Shown: positions 43,199 to 53,016 of the stretch, in pieces
How the letters are laid out: the number at the start of each line of letters is the position of its first letter
Numbering within the stretch: position 1 is the first letter of the stretch
Assembly: GCF_010015475.1 (NCBI RefSeq)
Contig: NZ_SSNI01000001.1
Coordinates: 186,001 to 250,000 of the forward strand
DNA from: Pontibacter pamirensis
GTDB lineage: Bacteria; Bacteroidota; Bacteroidia; Cytophagales; Hymenobacteraceae
Direction of reading: 5' to 3'
DNA length: 64,000 bases
The notes under the pieces: model-generated
Told to the model about the DNA's origin: nothing
Databases searched by the model: none
The model's input: only the letters and a program-made list of their open reading frames with translations
Position numbers and translations under genes: made by a program

Positions 43199-43222
43199 AT
43201 GTCTTATAGCTAACGCGAGGGA

Positions 43223-43786
43223 TTAAATTGTCATGATTTCTGCTTCTTTCTTAGATAGCAGTTCATCAACCTTCACGATATGTGCATCGGTCAGCTTTTG
43301 AACTTTCGCTTCGGCGTCGCGCACAGCATCCTCAGAAGTGCCTTCTTTCTGCAGCTTTCTCAGCGAGTCGTTCACATCTTTGCGGATGTTGCGGATGCTG
43401 ATCTTTCCATTCTCCGTCTCGTTCTTTACTTGCTTTACCAGGTCACGGCGGCGCTCCTCTGTCAGGGCGGGGATATTCAGACGGATAGCATCAGCCTCCT
43501 GCTGTGGGTTCAGGTTTAAGTCGCTGTTTTTGATGGCTTTGTTGATCTCGCCCAACATGTTCTTTTCCCAAGGCTTAATCAGCAGGGTGCGTGCATCGGG
43601 GGCAGTTACATTGGCTACCTGAGAAACAGGAGTGGGGGTGCCGTAATAATCTACACGTAGGTCTTCTACCATAGCAGGTGACGCCTTACCAGCACGTATT
43701 TTAGTTAACTCAGAGTTAGTGTGCTGAACAGCCTTGTCCATAGACTCCTCTGCTTCGCTGAGGTAAAACTGAATTTCTTCCGTCAT
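43223..43786 (-). CDS. frr: Ribosome recycling factor
   Basis: Translation factor that splits post-termination ribosomes with EF-G. The 187 residues are family length. Motifs: MDKAVQHTNSELTKIRAGKASPAMVEDLRVDYYGTPTPVSQVANVTAPDARTLLIKPWEKNML (in pieces), RLNIPALTEERRRDLVKQVK and ISIRNIRKDVND. It follows pyrH, 52 bp downstream on the same strand, the usual pyrH-frr order of bacteria. A -7-like box (TATTTTTG at 43831-43824) lies just upstream and may give it an extra promoter. Confidence 0.97.
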   Translation of the reverse strand: MTEEIQFYLSEAEESMDKAVQHTNSELTKIRAGKASPAMVEDLRVDYYGTPTPVSQVANVTAPDARTLLIKPWEKNMLGEINKAIKNSDLNLNPQQEADAIRLNIPALTEERRRDLVKQVKNETENGKISIRNIRKDVNDSLRKLQKEGTSEDAVRDAEAKVQKLTDAHIVKVDELLSKKEAEIMTI

Positions 43787-43838
43787 ATCTAATTAACTTA
43801 ATGTAGTTCTGAAATATTTAGGGCAAAAATAAGAATTT

Positions 43839-44624
43839 TTATTTTTTATCAGGATGCTGCTTCGAATCATTCTTCTGTAGCTGCTCTGCCGTCTCTCTCA
43901 GGGATTCCGCAATATCATCCATCGTAACCAGCGTGCCTATTTCTTCCCCGTCTACCAGGCGCTTCAGGTTGCCACCTGTGTTCATGTCGAACACGATAAT
44001 AGGCAGGTTATTTTCTTTGCAGAGCGTAAAGGCTGTCATATCCATCACGTTCAGGCCTTTCTCAAAAACATCCTTAAAAGAAACGTTCTTGTAGAAGATA
44101 GCATCCGGATCCTTCTCAGGGTCGGCAGAGTAAATACCGTTTACACGTGTGCCTTTCAGCACCACATCCGCCTCAATTTCGATGGCACGCAAGGCAGCGG
44201 CTGAGTCTGTTGTGAAGTAAGGGTTGCCGGTACCAGCCCCAAAAATCACCACACGGCCCTTTTCTAAGTGGCGCACCGCGCGGCGGCGAATGTATGGCTC
44301 ACATACCTGCTGAATGTTGATGCCAGAAAGCAAGCGTGTATAAACACCTAGTTTTTCAAGGGCACTCTGCAGCGCCATGCTGTTGATAACAGTGGCCAGC
44401 ATACCCATATAATCACCCTGCACCCTGTCTAAGCCTACCTGCTCGGCCTGTACACCTCTGAAAATATTGCCACCGCCAATCACTACGGCTACTTCCACGC
44501 CAAGCCTGGAAACTTCTTTAATCTCCTGGGCATACTGCAGTAGTCTGTTAGAGTCAATGCCGTACTGTTGTTCGCCCATGAGCGCCTCGCCACTGAGCTT
44601 TAGCAAAATTCGTTTATACTTCAC
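43839..44624 (-). CDS. pyrH: UMP kinase (uridylate kinase)
   Basis: Cytoplasmic amino-acid-kinase-fold enzyme making UDP from UMP. Starting at GTG 44624 it has 261 residues: [16 protein letters not shown] is the conserved N-terminus. Other motifs are [29 protein letters not shown], and [26 protein letters not shown] frame begins 30 codons earlier, but the family starts at the (M)[11 protein letters not shown] point. The C-terminus is longer than in E. coli ([14 protein letters not shown]). A 23-bp inverted repeat (44662-44720) lies upstream. frr follows. Confidence 0.96.
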   Translation of the reverse strand: MKYKRILLKLSGEALMGEQQYGIDSNRLLQYAQEIKEVSRLGVEVAVVIGGGNIFRGVQAEQVGLDRVQGDYMGMLATVINSMALQSALEKLGVYTRLLSGINIQQVCEPYIRRRAVRHLEKGRVVIFGAGTGNPYFTTDSAAALRAIEIEADVVLKGTRVNGIYSADPEKDPDAIFYKNVSFKDVFEKGLNVMDMTAFTLCKENNLPIIVFDMNTGGNLKRLVDGEEIGTLVTMDDIAESLRETAEQLQKNDSKQHPDKK

Positions 44625-44661
44625 GGTATTTATCTGTATGAGTTTTAGAATCTGGTTTTGG

Positions 44662-44720
44662 GCCTGTTTGAACTTTATTTTGCGTAGTAAAGGAGCGCGC
44701 AAAACAAAGTTCAAACAGGC
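44662..44720 (-). promoter_or_regulatory. 23-bp near-perfect inverted repeat upstream of pyrH
   Basis: Left arm 44662-44684 (GCCTGTTTGAACTTTATTTT...) and right arm 44698-44720 (...AAAGTTCAAACAGGC) pair over 23 positions with one mismatch around a 13-nt spacer. On the minus strand it lies between the biotin-carrier gene and the pyrH start, 38 nt from the GTG. No U-run follows on that strand; a short T-run on the plus strand (44721-44724) faces no plus-strand gene. Confidence 0.6.
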
Positions 44721-44774
44721 TTTTACATGACAAAGCGACTACCGTGGCAGCCGCTCTTCCTGTTGTGTTAACAT

Positions 44775-45272
44775 TTAAAAAAGGAGCAGCACCTGGTTCT
44801 TCTCCACGTTCTGCTTTTCCTCTACCCTCACTTCCTTCACTACGCCATCTCCCGGAGACTTCAGGATGTTTTCCATCTTCATGGCCTCCAGAATCATAAT
44901 AGGGTCTCCTTTCTTCACCTCCTGTCCCGGCCTCACCTTTATCTCAATAATAAGACCTGGCATAGGCGCTTTTACGTCATTCACCTTTTTACTATTAGCG
45001 TCGCTCATCCCCAGCTTGTCTAGCAGCAGGTCGAAGCGGTCTTTTACGCTAACGGTTTGCGTGATGCCGTTAATTTTAAAGGTAAAAGTTTTCTCCTCGT
45101 AGTTCGCCGAAACCAGTTCTGCCGTATACGAACGGGCGTCTTTTATGATATGGTAGGTGTTAGGGCCGATAGGGGAGATGTCCCAGTTAAAAGGGGCACC
45201 ATTCAAGGTTACGGTGTCATTTTTAATATCAACCTGCCATGTTTTGTCGTTACCGGTTTTTACCTGGAGCAT
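44775..45272 (-). CDS. Biotin carboxyl carrier-type protein
   Basis: A 165-residue biotinylated carrier of an acyl-CoA carboxylase. The C-terminal biotinyl domain (about 96-165) has VKAPMPGLIIEIKVRPGQEVKKGD and EAMKMEN, in which Lys132 is the biotin attachment site. The N-terminal part (MLQVKTGNDKTWQVDIKNDTVTLNG) is the adapter of the propionyl/methylmalonyl-CoA type carriers and not the Pro/Ala-rich one of fatty-acid accB. The carboxylase subunits are not in the window. It stands at the head of the minus-strand run toward pyrH and frr. Confidence 0.88.
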   Translation of the reverse strand: MLQVKTGNDKTWQVDIKNDTVTLNGAPFNWDISPIGPNTYHIIKDARSYTAELVSANYEEKTFTFKINGITQTVSVKDRFDLLLDKLGMSDANSKKVNDVKAPMPGLIIEIKVRPGQEVKKGDPIMILEAMKMENILKSPGDGVVKEVRVEEKQNVEKNQVLLLF

Positions 45273-45357
45273 CTTTGTTCGTATGGTTTTGACTTTAAAG
45301 TTAATTGATTTCTCAGAGTAATTTTAGAACTTGTCCTCAAAATTAAAACATTCTACC

Positions 45358-47919
45358 ATGAATCATAGGTTTTTAAGCATTGTGGGCCTGGCTGCCGCTA
45401 TGGCTTTTACAGGCGGCTGCAGTGCCAACAAAGCTGTTACAGATACAACTACAGGAAACGGAGCCACTGCTGAGGCAGTGGCTGTGCCTGCTGATACCAT
45501 TACTGCCAATACCGTGCCCGTGTGGGCACCCCAGAAACATGCTTTCAACCCGTCGCGCACAAAGGAGCACGACCTGCTGCACACAAAACTGCGCGTGCGC
45601 TTTGATTGGGAAAAGCAGTACCTGAACGGCACCGCCGAACTCAGGCTGAAGCCGTACTTTTACCCGCAGGACACGCTGGTGCTGGACGCCAAAGGCATGG
45701 ACATACACAGCGTGAGCCTGATGAAAGGCGACGACGGCAGCCCACTCAAGTACAGCTATGACGGGCAGAAACTGGCCATTAACCTGAACAAGACCTATAC
45801 CCGCACAGAGGAGTATGTGGTGGAGATAAATTACACAGCCAAGCCAAACGAACTGGAAGCTGGCGGCAGCGATGCTATTACATCAGACAAAGGACTGTAT
45901 TTTATTAACCCGCTTGGAGCCGAGCCCAACAAGCCAATGCAAATTTGGACGCAGGGTGAAACAGAAGCGAACTCCGCCTGGTACCCAACAATTGACTCCC
46001 CGAACGAGCGCTCCACCCAGGAAATCTATATGACGGTGGACCCGAAGTACATGACGCTCTCCAACGGAGAATTTGTGTACTCCCGCCAGAACGCCGACGG
46101 CACCAGGACAGATTACTGGAAGCAGGATCTGCCACACGCACCGTATTTAGCGATGATGGCGGTAGGCGAGTTTGCTGTGGTGAAAGACAAGTGGCGCAAT
46201 AAAGAAGTGAATTATTATGTAGAGCCGGAGTATAAAGGCACTGCCAAACAAATTTTCGGGAACACGCCGGAGATGATGGAATTCTTCTCTACAAAGCTGG
46301 GGGTGGAGTACCCCTGGGAAAAGTACTCCCAGATAGTGGTGCGGGATTTTGTGTCGGGGGCGATGGAAAACACATCGGCTTCTATCTTTATGGAGGCGCT
46401 GCAACTGAATGAGCGGGAGCTGCTGGACAAAAACTGGGACGGTATTATTGCACACGAGCTGTTTCACCAGTGGTTTGGCGATTACGTCACGACGGAGTCA
46501 TGGGCCAACCTGCCGCTGAACGAAGCTTTTGCCAATTACTCAGAGTACCTGTGGGCCGAACACAAATATGGAAAGGACGAAGCCGCTTACCTGCAGATGG
46601 ATGAGCTAAGCCAGTACCTGAACGAGGCAGAGACAAAGCGGGAGCCTATTATCCGCTATTACTACAAAGACAGGGAGGACATGTTCGACAGCCACTCCTA
46701 TGCTAAGGGAGGCCGGGTGCTGCACATGCTGCGCAACCTGGTGGGAGATGAGGCCTGGTGGGCATCGCTGAACCGGTACCTCACGCAGAACAAATACTCT
46801 GATGTGGAGGTGGCTGAGCTGCGCATGGCCTTTGAGGATGTGACGGGCAGGGACCTGATGTGGTTCTTTGACCAGTGGTTTATGCAGGCTGGCCACCCGG
46901 AGCTAAAGGTGGAGGATAGTTACCAGAACGGGCAGCTGCGCCTGCAGGTAACGCAAACCCAGGACACCGTTTATGCGCCGGTGTACAGGTTGCCACTGCA
47001 GGTGGCTGTATGGGCTGGAGGCAAAAAAACAGTTTACCCTATTGTAGTAGACAAGGCCAAGCAAACCTTTACCTTCAATGTGCCAACGGAGCCGCAACTC
47101 GTACTGTTTGATGCAGAGCAGCAGCTCCTGGGAGTAGTAGAGCATGAGAAATCACAAGAGGAGTTGGTGTACCAGTTTAAGAACACGCAGCAACTGGGGC
47201 CAAAGCTGGAAGCAATGATGACCTTGGATGATAGCCTGCAGAAGCCGGAAGTACTACAAATGTACCAGACTGCCCTCAACGATGATTACTGGCGCGTACG
47301 GAGTGCTGCTATCAACAGACTGAGCAGCCCGAAAGAAGGACAGGCAGGCGCGGTGGAAAACACTATCCGGCAGATGGCGCTGCAGGATAAGGAAGGGGCC
47401 GTGCGGGCAGAAGCCATACTGGCTCTTGCCGGTTGGAACGGCGGAAAGTATACCCCGGTATTTGAGCAGGCGATGCAGGACAGCTCTTACCTGGCCGCCG
47501 CCGCTGGTATACTAGCCTATGCGGGCACCGGTGCAGCAGACACAAAACAGCGGTTGGCAGCGTTTGAGGAGGAACAGAACGAAGATATTGTGTTGGCGCT
47601 TGCCTCTTATTATGCTATGCAGGGCGGACCGGAAAAGTACGATTGGTTTATGAGGCAGATAAACCAGGCAAGCGGCTCGGAACTCTATTATTTATTACAA
47701 AGCTTTAGCGCTTACCTTGCGGGCAACAGCCAGACCAACACCCCAGAGGTAATTACGCTGCTGGCAAATCTTGCACAGAATAGTGACCAATATTATGTGC
47801 GCGCTGCTGCTTATCAGGCACTTATGGTCATGTCGGAGAAACCCGAAGTACAGGAACTGCTGCAGCAGATACGCCAGAATGAGAAGGATGAGCGCCTTCT
47901 GCAACTGTACGGTCGCTAA
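45358..47919 (+). CDS. M1-family aminopeptidase lipoprotein with C-terminal HEAT repeats
   Basis: Zinc aminopeptidase of 853 residues, exported: MNHRFLSIVGLAAAMAFTGGCSAN has a lipobox GGC. The catalytic domain has GAMENTS (substrate exopeptidase motif), the zinc site HELFH at 366-370, and the third ligand E389 in LPLNEAFANYSEYLW after exactly 18 residues. The C-terminal 300 residues contain HEAT-like repeats (WRVRSAAINRLSSPKEG, KEGAVRAEAILALAGWNGG, YVRAAAYQALMVMSEK). An ATG 9 codons earlier is possible, but the signal peptide points to 45358. It probably trims peptides in the periplasm or at the cell surface. Confidence 0.95.
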   Translation: MNHRFLSIVGLAAAMAFTGGCSANKAVTDTTTGNGATAEAVAVPADTITANTVPVWAPQKHAFNPSRTKEHDLLHTKLRVRFDWEKQYLNGTAELRLKPYFYPQDTLVLDAKGMDIHSVSLMKGDDGSPLKYSYDGQKLAINLNKTYTRTEEYVVEINYTAKPNELEAGGSDAITSDKGLYFINPLGAEPNKPMQIWTQGETEANSAWYPTIDSPNERSTQEIYMTVDPKYMTLSNGEFVYSRQNADGTRTDYWKQDLPHAPYLAMMAVGEFAVVKDKWRNKEVNYYVEPEYKGTAKQIFGNTPEMMEFFSTKLGVEYPWEKYSQIVVRDFVSGAMENTSASIFMEALQLNERELLDKNWDGIIAHELFHQWFGDYVTTESWANLPLNEAFANYSEYLWAEHKYGKDEAAYLQMDELSQYLNEAETKREPIIRYYYKDREDMFDSHSYAKGGRVLHMLRNLVGDEAWWASLNRYLTQNKYSDVEVAELRMAFEDVTGRDLMWFFDQWFMQAGHPELKVEDSYQNGQLRLQVTQTQDTVYAPVYRLPLQVAVWAGGKKTVYPIVVDKAKQTFTFNVPTEPQLVLFDAEQQLLGVVEHEKSQEELVYQFKNTQQLGPKLEAMMTLDDSLQKPEVLQMYQTALNDDYWRVRSAAINRLSSPKEGQAGAVENTIRQMALQDKEGAVRAEAILALAGWNGGKYTPVFEQAMQDSSYLAAAAGILAYAGTGAADTKQRLAAFEEEQNEDIVLALASYYAMQGGPEKYDWFMRQINQASGSELYYLLQSFSAYLAGNSQTNTPEVITLLANLAQNSDQYYVRAAAYQALMVMSEKPEVQELLQQIRQNEKDERLLQLYGR

Positions 47920-47955
47920 AAGCAGAAAAATAATTCACATTTATTTTGAATATTA

Positions 47956-47986
47956 TTTGACTTCAAGGAAAAAGCGCTTAATTTTG
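47956..47986 (+). promoter_or_regulatory. Promoter of the tRNA-Tyr/Gly/Thr-tuf operon
   Basis: TTTG (47956-47959) is followed after 19 nt by TAATTTTG (47979-47986), the ideal phylum consensus. The start of transcription would fall about 75 nt before the tRNA-Tyr gene. Confidence 0.8.
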
Positions 47987-48067
47987 CATCTCCTTAGAAC
48001 AAGCAAGGCATCGTAAAGAGGCTGATCTAAGGGAAAGTTTTGCTGATTTTTGTGAATTAGTGAAGTC

Positions 48068-48150
48068 GGGGAGATTCCAGAGCGGCCAAATGGGACGGAC
48101 TGTAACTCCGTTGTAGTGATACTTCGCAGGTTCGAATCCTGCTCTCCCCA
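48068..48150 (+). tRNA. tRNA-Tyr (GTA)
   Basis: An 83-nt class II tRNA. Acceptor stem GGGGAGA / TCTCCCC with discriminator A; the anticodon GTA lies in ACTGTAACT. It has a long variable arm, and the T arm GCAGG-TTCGAAT-CCTGC is perfect. The 3' CCA is not encoded (ends A-CTT). Confidence 0.95.
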
Positions 48151-48249
48151 CTTATTAATTTGAATGGTTGAATAACAGAATGGCTGAATTAAATTCTTGT
48201 TATTTTATTCAATCATTTAAACATTCAGTTATTCAAAATTGGAAAAGAA

Positions 48250-48322
48250 GCGGGAGTAGCTCAGTTGGTAGAGCGATAGCCTTCCAAGCTATAGGCCGCG
48301 AGTTCGACCCTCGTCTCCCGCT
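48250..48322 (+). tRNA. tRNA-Gly (TCC)
   Basis: A 73-nt tRNA: acceptor GCGGGAG / CTCCCGC, discriminator T, D arm GCTC-AGTTGGTA-GAGC, anticodon stem ATAGC-CTTCCAA-GCTAT giving TCC, T arm GCGAG-TTCGACC-CTCGT. CCA is not encoded. Confidence 0.95.
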
Positions 48323-48440
48323 CATTTAAGTTAAAGAGATTACGACTTATTAATTTACGGATTAACTGGAGAAGGAAATTCATGCAGATGAGCTTCCTTT
48401 TTACTGTAAATAGGGTTGTACTATCAAAGTGAACTTAGAA

Positions 48441-48512
48441 GCCGACGTAGCTCAGGGGTAGAGTGCTTCCTTGGTAAGGAAGAGGTCGTGGGTTCAATTC
48501 CCATCGTTGGCT
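48441..48512 (+). tRNA. tRNA-Thr (GGT)
   Basis: A 72-nt tRNA: acceptor GCCGACG / CGTTGGC with a G-T pair, discriminator T, D arm GCTC-AGGGGTA-GAGT, anticodon arm CTTCC-TTGGTAA-GGAAG giving GGT, T arm GTGGG-TTCAATT-CCCAT. CCA is not encoded. tuf starts 72 nt downstream. Confidence 0.95.
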
Positions 48513-48584
48513 CAAAGTCCGTTACGTGTAATTAAAAAGCGCGACATAAACTTAAACGTTTTAACCTTAATTTAATATCATACA

Positions 48585-49772
<1,188 letters not shown>

Positions 49773-49782
49773 TAATATGTTT

Positions 49783-49820
49783 CAAACCCGTTCTTGGAAA
49801 GTTTCTTAAGAACGGGTTTG
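49783..49820 (+). terminator. Terminator of the tuf operon, overlapping the next promoter
   Basis: CAAACCCGTTCTT (49783-49795) pairs with AAGAACGGGTTTG (49808-49820). The last four bases of the stem, TTTG, are also the -33 element of the tRNA-Trp/secE promoter. Confidence 0.85.
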
Positions 49821-49847
49821 ATTTCATAAATAAATTACATAAATTTG
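49817..49847 (+). promoter_or_regulatory. Promoter of the tRNA-Trp/secE/nusG/rplK operon
   Basis: TTTG (49817-49820), 19 nt, then TAAATTTG (49840-49847): an exact phylum-type promoter, ending 35 nt before tRNA-Trp. Confidence 0.8.
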
Positions 49848-49882
49848 CACTCCATTTGATAAAAAGTGGTGTGCATTTTTTT

Positions 49883-49955
49883 ACGGGTGTAGCTCAATTG
49901 GTAGAGTAGTGGTCTCCAAAACCATTGGCTGGGAGTTCGAGTCTCTCCACCCGTG
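49883..49955 (+). tRNA. tRNA-Trp (CCA)
   Basis: A 73-nt tRNA: acceptor ACGGGTG / CACCCGT, discriminator G, D arm GCTC-AATTGGTA-GAGT, anticodon loop CTCCAAA giving CCA, T arm GGGAG-TTCGAGT-CTCTC. It is directly ahead of secE. Confidence 0.95.
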
Positions 49956-49983
49956 CAATTTTCAATTTCAGTATAGCGAAGCG

Positions 49984-50175
49984 ATGAGCAAAGTAACAAC
50001 CTACATAAACGAGACAGTTGAGGAAATGAGAGACAAAGTCTCTTGGCCAACTTATTCAGAATTACAAAGAAGTTCTGTATTGGTGTTGATAGGTTCCTTG
50101 ATTTTTGCTCTCGTAGTGGGCGCGATGGACTTTGTTTTTGATTCAGGCCTGACGTGGTTCTACAACCAATTTTAA
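49984..50175 (+). CDS. secE: Preprotein translocase subunit SecE
   Basis: A 63-residue membrane protein of the SecYEG channel. The N-terminal amphipathic part MSKVTTYINETVEEMRDKVSWPTYSELQRSS ends in the conserved VSWPT-x4-L motif, followed by one transmembrane helix VLVLIGSLIFALVVGAMDFVF. Start at ATG 49984. It sits between tRNA-Trp and nusG, the normal bacterial order. Confidence 0.96.
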   Translation: MSKVTTYINETVEEMRDKVSWPTYSELQRSSVLVLIGSLIFALVVGAMDFVFDSGLTWFYNQF

Positions 50176-50184
50176 ATTAGGAAT

Positions 50185-50742
50185 ATGGCTGATTTAAAGT
50201 GGTATGTAGTGCGCGCGGTAAGTGGCCAGGAGAAAAAAGCGAAAGCTTACCTGGAACATGAAATAATGAGACAAGGCCTCGAAGAATACGTTCCCCAGGT
50301 GTTAATACCGGCGGAGAAAGTATACGAGATGCGAAACGGTAAGAAAAGAATCAGGGAGCGTAGCTTCTTTCCAGGCTATGTGCTGATTCACGCCGACCTC
50401 TCTCATGGTGAAGCAGAGCACATCATTATCAGCACCCCAGGCGTTATTGGCTTTTTAGGTGCGAACGATGGCTCGGCAACAAAAAAAGCTGTTCCGTTGC
50501 GACAGTCTGAGGTTAACAGAATACTGGGAACTGTAGACGAAGCAGAAGAGCAGACGGAAGTACTGGACACACCTTTTATAGTTGGAGAAATTGTAAAAGT
50601 AATGGATGGTCCTTTCAGCGGCTTCTCCGGTACAGTGGAAGAAGTGTTTGAAGAGCGTAAGAAGCTAAACGTGATGGTGAAAATCTTTGGAAGAAACACC
50701 CCGGTAGAGCTAAATTACATGCAGGTAGAAAAAGAATCGTAG
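50185..50742 (+). CDS. nusG: Transcription termination/antitermination factor NusG
   Basis: A 185-residue elongation factor. The NGN domain (LKWYVVRAVSGQEKKAKAYL ... RSFFPGYVLIHADLSHGEAEHIIISTPGVIGFLG) binds RNA polymerase, and the KOW domain (about 125-180; FIVGEIVKVMDGPFSGFSGTVEEVFEERKKLNVMVKIFGRNTPVELNYMQVE) links to Rho or ribosomal S10. It is 10 bp from secE and 12 bp from rplK, so all are one transcript. Confidence 0.98.
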   Translation: MADLKWYVVRAVSGQEKKAKAYLEHEIMRQGLEEYVPQVLIPAEKVYEMRNGKKRIRERSFFPGYVLIHADLSHGEAEHIIISTPGVIGFLGANDGSATKKAVPLRQSEVNRILGTVDEAEEQTEVLDTPFIVGEIVKVMDGPFSGFSGTVEEVFEERKKLNVMVKIFGRNTPVELNYMQVEKES

Positions 50743-50754
50743 TAAAATTATATA

Positions 50755-51198
50755 ATGGCAAAAGAAATTAAAGGTTACCTGAAACTTCAGGTAAAGGGAG
50801 GTGCAGCGAATCCTTCGCCACCGATTGGACCTGCGCTTGGTTCTAAAGGTCTTAACATCATGGAGTTCTGCAAGCAGTTTAACGCCAGAACACAGGATAA
50901 GCCTGGACAAGTGTTACCAGTACTGATTACAATCTATGCAGATAAGTCTTTTGACTTCGTTATTAAAACGCCTCCTGCTCCTGTATTGTTGTTAGATGCT
51001 GCTAAGCTTAAGGGCGGTTCAAAAGAGCCGAACAGAAACAAAGTAGGTTCTGTAACATGGGATCAGATCAGAGAAATTGCAGAAACAAAAATGCCTGATT
51101 TAAATGCTTTTAAAGTAGAGTCCGCTATGAAACAAGTAGCTGGTACTGCACGAAGCATGGGTATCACAGTTTCTGGTAATGCTCCGTGGAGCGAATAA
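50755..51198 (+). CDS. rplK: 50S ribosomal protein L11
   Basis: A 147-residue protein of the GTPase-associated centre. The N-terminal domain has [31 protein letters not shown], and the rRNA-binding C-terminal domain has [24 protein letters not shown] and [13 protein letters not shown]. It lies between nusG and rplA with short gaps. Confidence 0.99.
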   Translation: MAKEIKGYLKLQVKGGAANPSPPIGPALGSKGLNIMEFCKQFNARTQDKPGQVLPVLITIYADKSFDFVIKTPPAPVLLLDAAKLKGGSKEPNRNKVGSVTWDQIREIAETKMPDLNAFKVESAMKQVAGTARSMGITVSGNAPWSE

Positions 51199-51212
51199 CG
51201 AGTTAAAGAAAA

Positions 51213-51905
51213 ATGGCAAAGATTTCAAAAAAGAGGAAAGCTGCTTTAGAAAAAGCTGACCTGACAAAAGAGTATTCTTTAGGAGATGCCGCTTCAGTAG
51301 TAAAGGAGATTACCTTCACAAAGTTCGACGCCTCTGTTGACATAGATGTACGCTTGGGAGTTGACCCTCGTAAGGCAGATCAAATGGTACGTGGTATCGT
51401 TACGTTGCCACACGGTACAGGTAAAGATGTAAAAGTGCTTGCCCTTGTTACCCCTGACAAAGAGCAGGAAGCAAGAGACGCCGGTGCAGACTTCGTAGGT
51501 TTGGATGATTTCATCCAGAAAATCGAAAAAGGCTGGACGGATGTGGACGTTATCATCACCATGCCTGCGGTTATGGCAAAAGTAGGTCGTTTAGGTAGAA
51601 TACTTGGACCCCGTAACCTGATGCCAAACCCGAAATCAGGAACTGTAACGCAGGATGTTGCGAAAGCAGTAAAAGAAGTGAAAGCCGGTAAAATCGACTT
51701 CAAAGTAGACAAGTTCGGAATTATCCACACTAGCGTAGGAAAGTCCTCTTTCTCTGCAGAGCAGCTTGCCGCAAACGCACATGAGGTGCTTCAGACACTT
51801 AACCGATTGAAGCCAGCCTCTGCAAAGGGTACATACATCAGGAGTATTACTTTGTCCAGCACGATGAGCCCGGCTGTAACCGTTGACAAGAACTCAGCAA
51901 TCTAA
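51213..51905 (+). CDS. rplA: 50S ribosomal protein L1
   Basis: A 230-residue stalk protein that can also repress its own mRNA. Motifs: [56 protein letters not shown], and the closing [26 protein letters not shown]. It is 14 bp after rplK and 5 bp before rplJ. Confidence 0.99.
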   Translation: MAKISKKRKAALEKADLTKEYSLGDAASVVKEITFTKFDASVDIDVRLGVDPRKADQMVRGIVTLPHGTGKDVKVLALVTPDKEQEARDAGADFVGLDDFIQKIEKGWTDVDVIITMPAVMAKVGRLGRILGPRNLMPNPKSGTVTQDVAKAVKEVKAGKIDFKVDKFGIIHTSVGKSSFSAEQLAANAHEVLQTLNRLKPASAKGTYIRSITLSSTMSPAVTVDKNSAI

Positions 51906-51910
51906 GAAAA

Positions 51911-52435
51911 ATGACCAGGGAAGAAAAAGAGATAATCGTAAATGAACTGACCGAGAAGTTCGCCAACACGAACTACTTCTATATTACAGATGCTTCTACC
52001 ATGAGCGTAGCCAGCATCAACCAGTTCAGGAGAATGTGCTTTGACCGCGGTCTGGAGTACAAAGTATACAAGAATACATTAATCCAAAAGGCTCTAGATA
52101 CTTTAGAGGCTGATACAACTGCACTTGAAGGTGTTTTGAAAGGCGCTTCCGGTATCCTGTTCTCTACGGAGTCAGGCAATGCCCCTGCAAAACTCATCAA
52201 GGACTTCAGAAAGAAAGGCAATCCGCTTCCACTTCTGAAAGGTGCTTACGTTGATGCAGGCCTTTATATTGGTGATGAGCAACTGGATGCACTGACAAAG
52301 ATCAAGTCTAAGGATGAACTCATCGGTGATGTTATCAGTTTACTACAGTCACCTGCTAAAAACGTTGTTTCAGCGCTTCAGAGCAGTGGTGGTAAGTTGG
52401 CCGGTATCCTGAAAACTTTATCGGAAAAAGAATAA
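51911..52435 (+). CDS. rplJ: 50S ribosomal protein L10
   Basis: A 174-residue protein that anchors L7/L12 dimers. Features: MTREEKEIIVNELTEKFANTNYFYITDASTMSVASINQFRR at the N-terminus, the middle GVLKGASGILFSTES, and a C-terminal helix (VVSALQSSGGKLAGILKTLSEKE) for L7/L12 binding. Only 5 bp separate it from rplA, so there is no space for an E. coli-type L10 leader; any autoregulation must lie elsewhere. Confidence 0.98.
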   Translation: MTREEKEIIVNELTEKFANTNYFYITDASTMSVASINQFRRMCFDRGLEYKVYKNTLIQKALDTLEADTTALEGVLKGASGILFSTESGNAPAKLIKDFRKKGNPLPLLKGAYVDAGLYIGDEQLDALTKIKSKDELIGDVISLLQSPAKNVVSALQSSGGKLAGILKTLSEKE

Positions 52436-52478
52436 TTTTAAAAACGTAATCAATAAGTAACTTTTAATTTCAATAAAA

Positions 52479-52859
52479 ATGGCAGATTTGAAAGCATTCG
52501 CTGAGCAGTTAGTAAACTTAACTGTTAAGGAAGTTAGTGAACTAGCTACTATTCTGAAGGATGAGTACGGCATCGAGCCAGCTGCTGCAGCCCCAACTAT
52601 GGTAGCAGGTGGTGGTGGCGCTGAAGCAGGAGCCGCAGCAGAAGAAAAGACTTCTTTTGATGTAATCCTGAAGGCAGCAGGTGCCTCTAAATTAGCAGTT
52701 GTAAAACTGGTAAAAGAGTTAACTGGTCTTGGTCTGAAAGAGGCTAAAGAATTAGTTGATGGCGCTCCTAAAGCACTTAAAGAAGGTGTTGCAAAAGACG
52801 AAGCGGAATCACTGAAGAAATCTTTGGAAGAAGCTGGTGCTGAAGTGGAGGTTAAATAA
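52479..52859 (+). CDS. rplL: 50S ribosomal protein L7/L12
   Basis: A 126-residue stalk protein that recruits translation GTPases. The N-terminal dimer domain ([31 protein letters not shown]) joins through an Ala/Gly-rich hinge ([23 protein letters not shown]) to the C-terminal factor-binding domain ([39 protein letters not shown]). A hairpin (52890-52913) separates it from rpoB. Confidence 0.99.
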   Translation: MADLKAFAEQLVNLTVKEVSELATILKDEYGIEPAAAAPTMVAGGGGAEAGAAAEEKTSFDVILKAAGASKLAVVKLVKELTGLGLKEAKELVDGAPKALKEGVAKDEAESLKKSLEEAGAEVEVK

Positions 52860-52889
52860 TCCCACTATATCAACATACCGATAACAGGT

Positions 52890-52913
52890 AGACCTGACAA
52901 ATGCGTCAGGTCT
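52890..52913 (+). terminator. Probable attenuator hairpin between rplL and rpoB
   Basis: AGACCTGAC (52890-52898) pairs with GTCAGGTCT (52905-52913) around a 6-nt loop and is followed by TTTCCTG. The stem is short and the T-run weak, as expected for partial termination that lowers rpoBC relative to ribosomal-protein mRNA. Confidence 0.6.
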
Positions 52914-53016
52914 TTTCCTGTTTGTAGATGGGTTCAAGTTTTGGAACCCTTTTTTTACCCACAGTTGTTTTGGACTCTGTGTGTGTTACTTTTTTATTAA
53001 CTAAATTCCAAAAGCT

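Noticed and set aside
44625..44714. 30-codon N-terminal extension of pyrH
   Set aside because: UMP kinases begin at the [11 protein letters not shown] segment, and the extension would run through the long inverted repeat.
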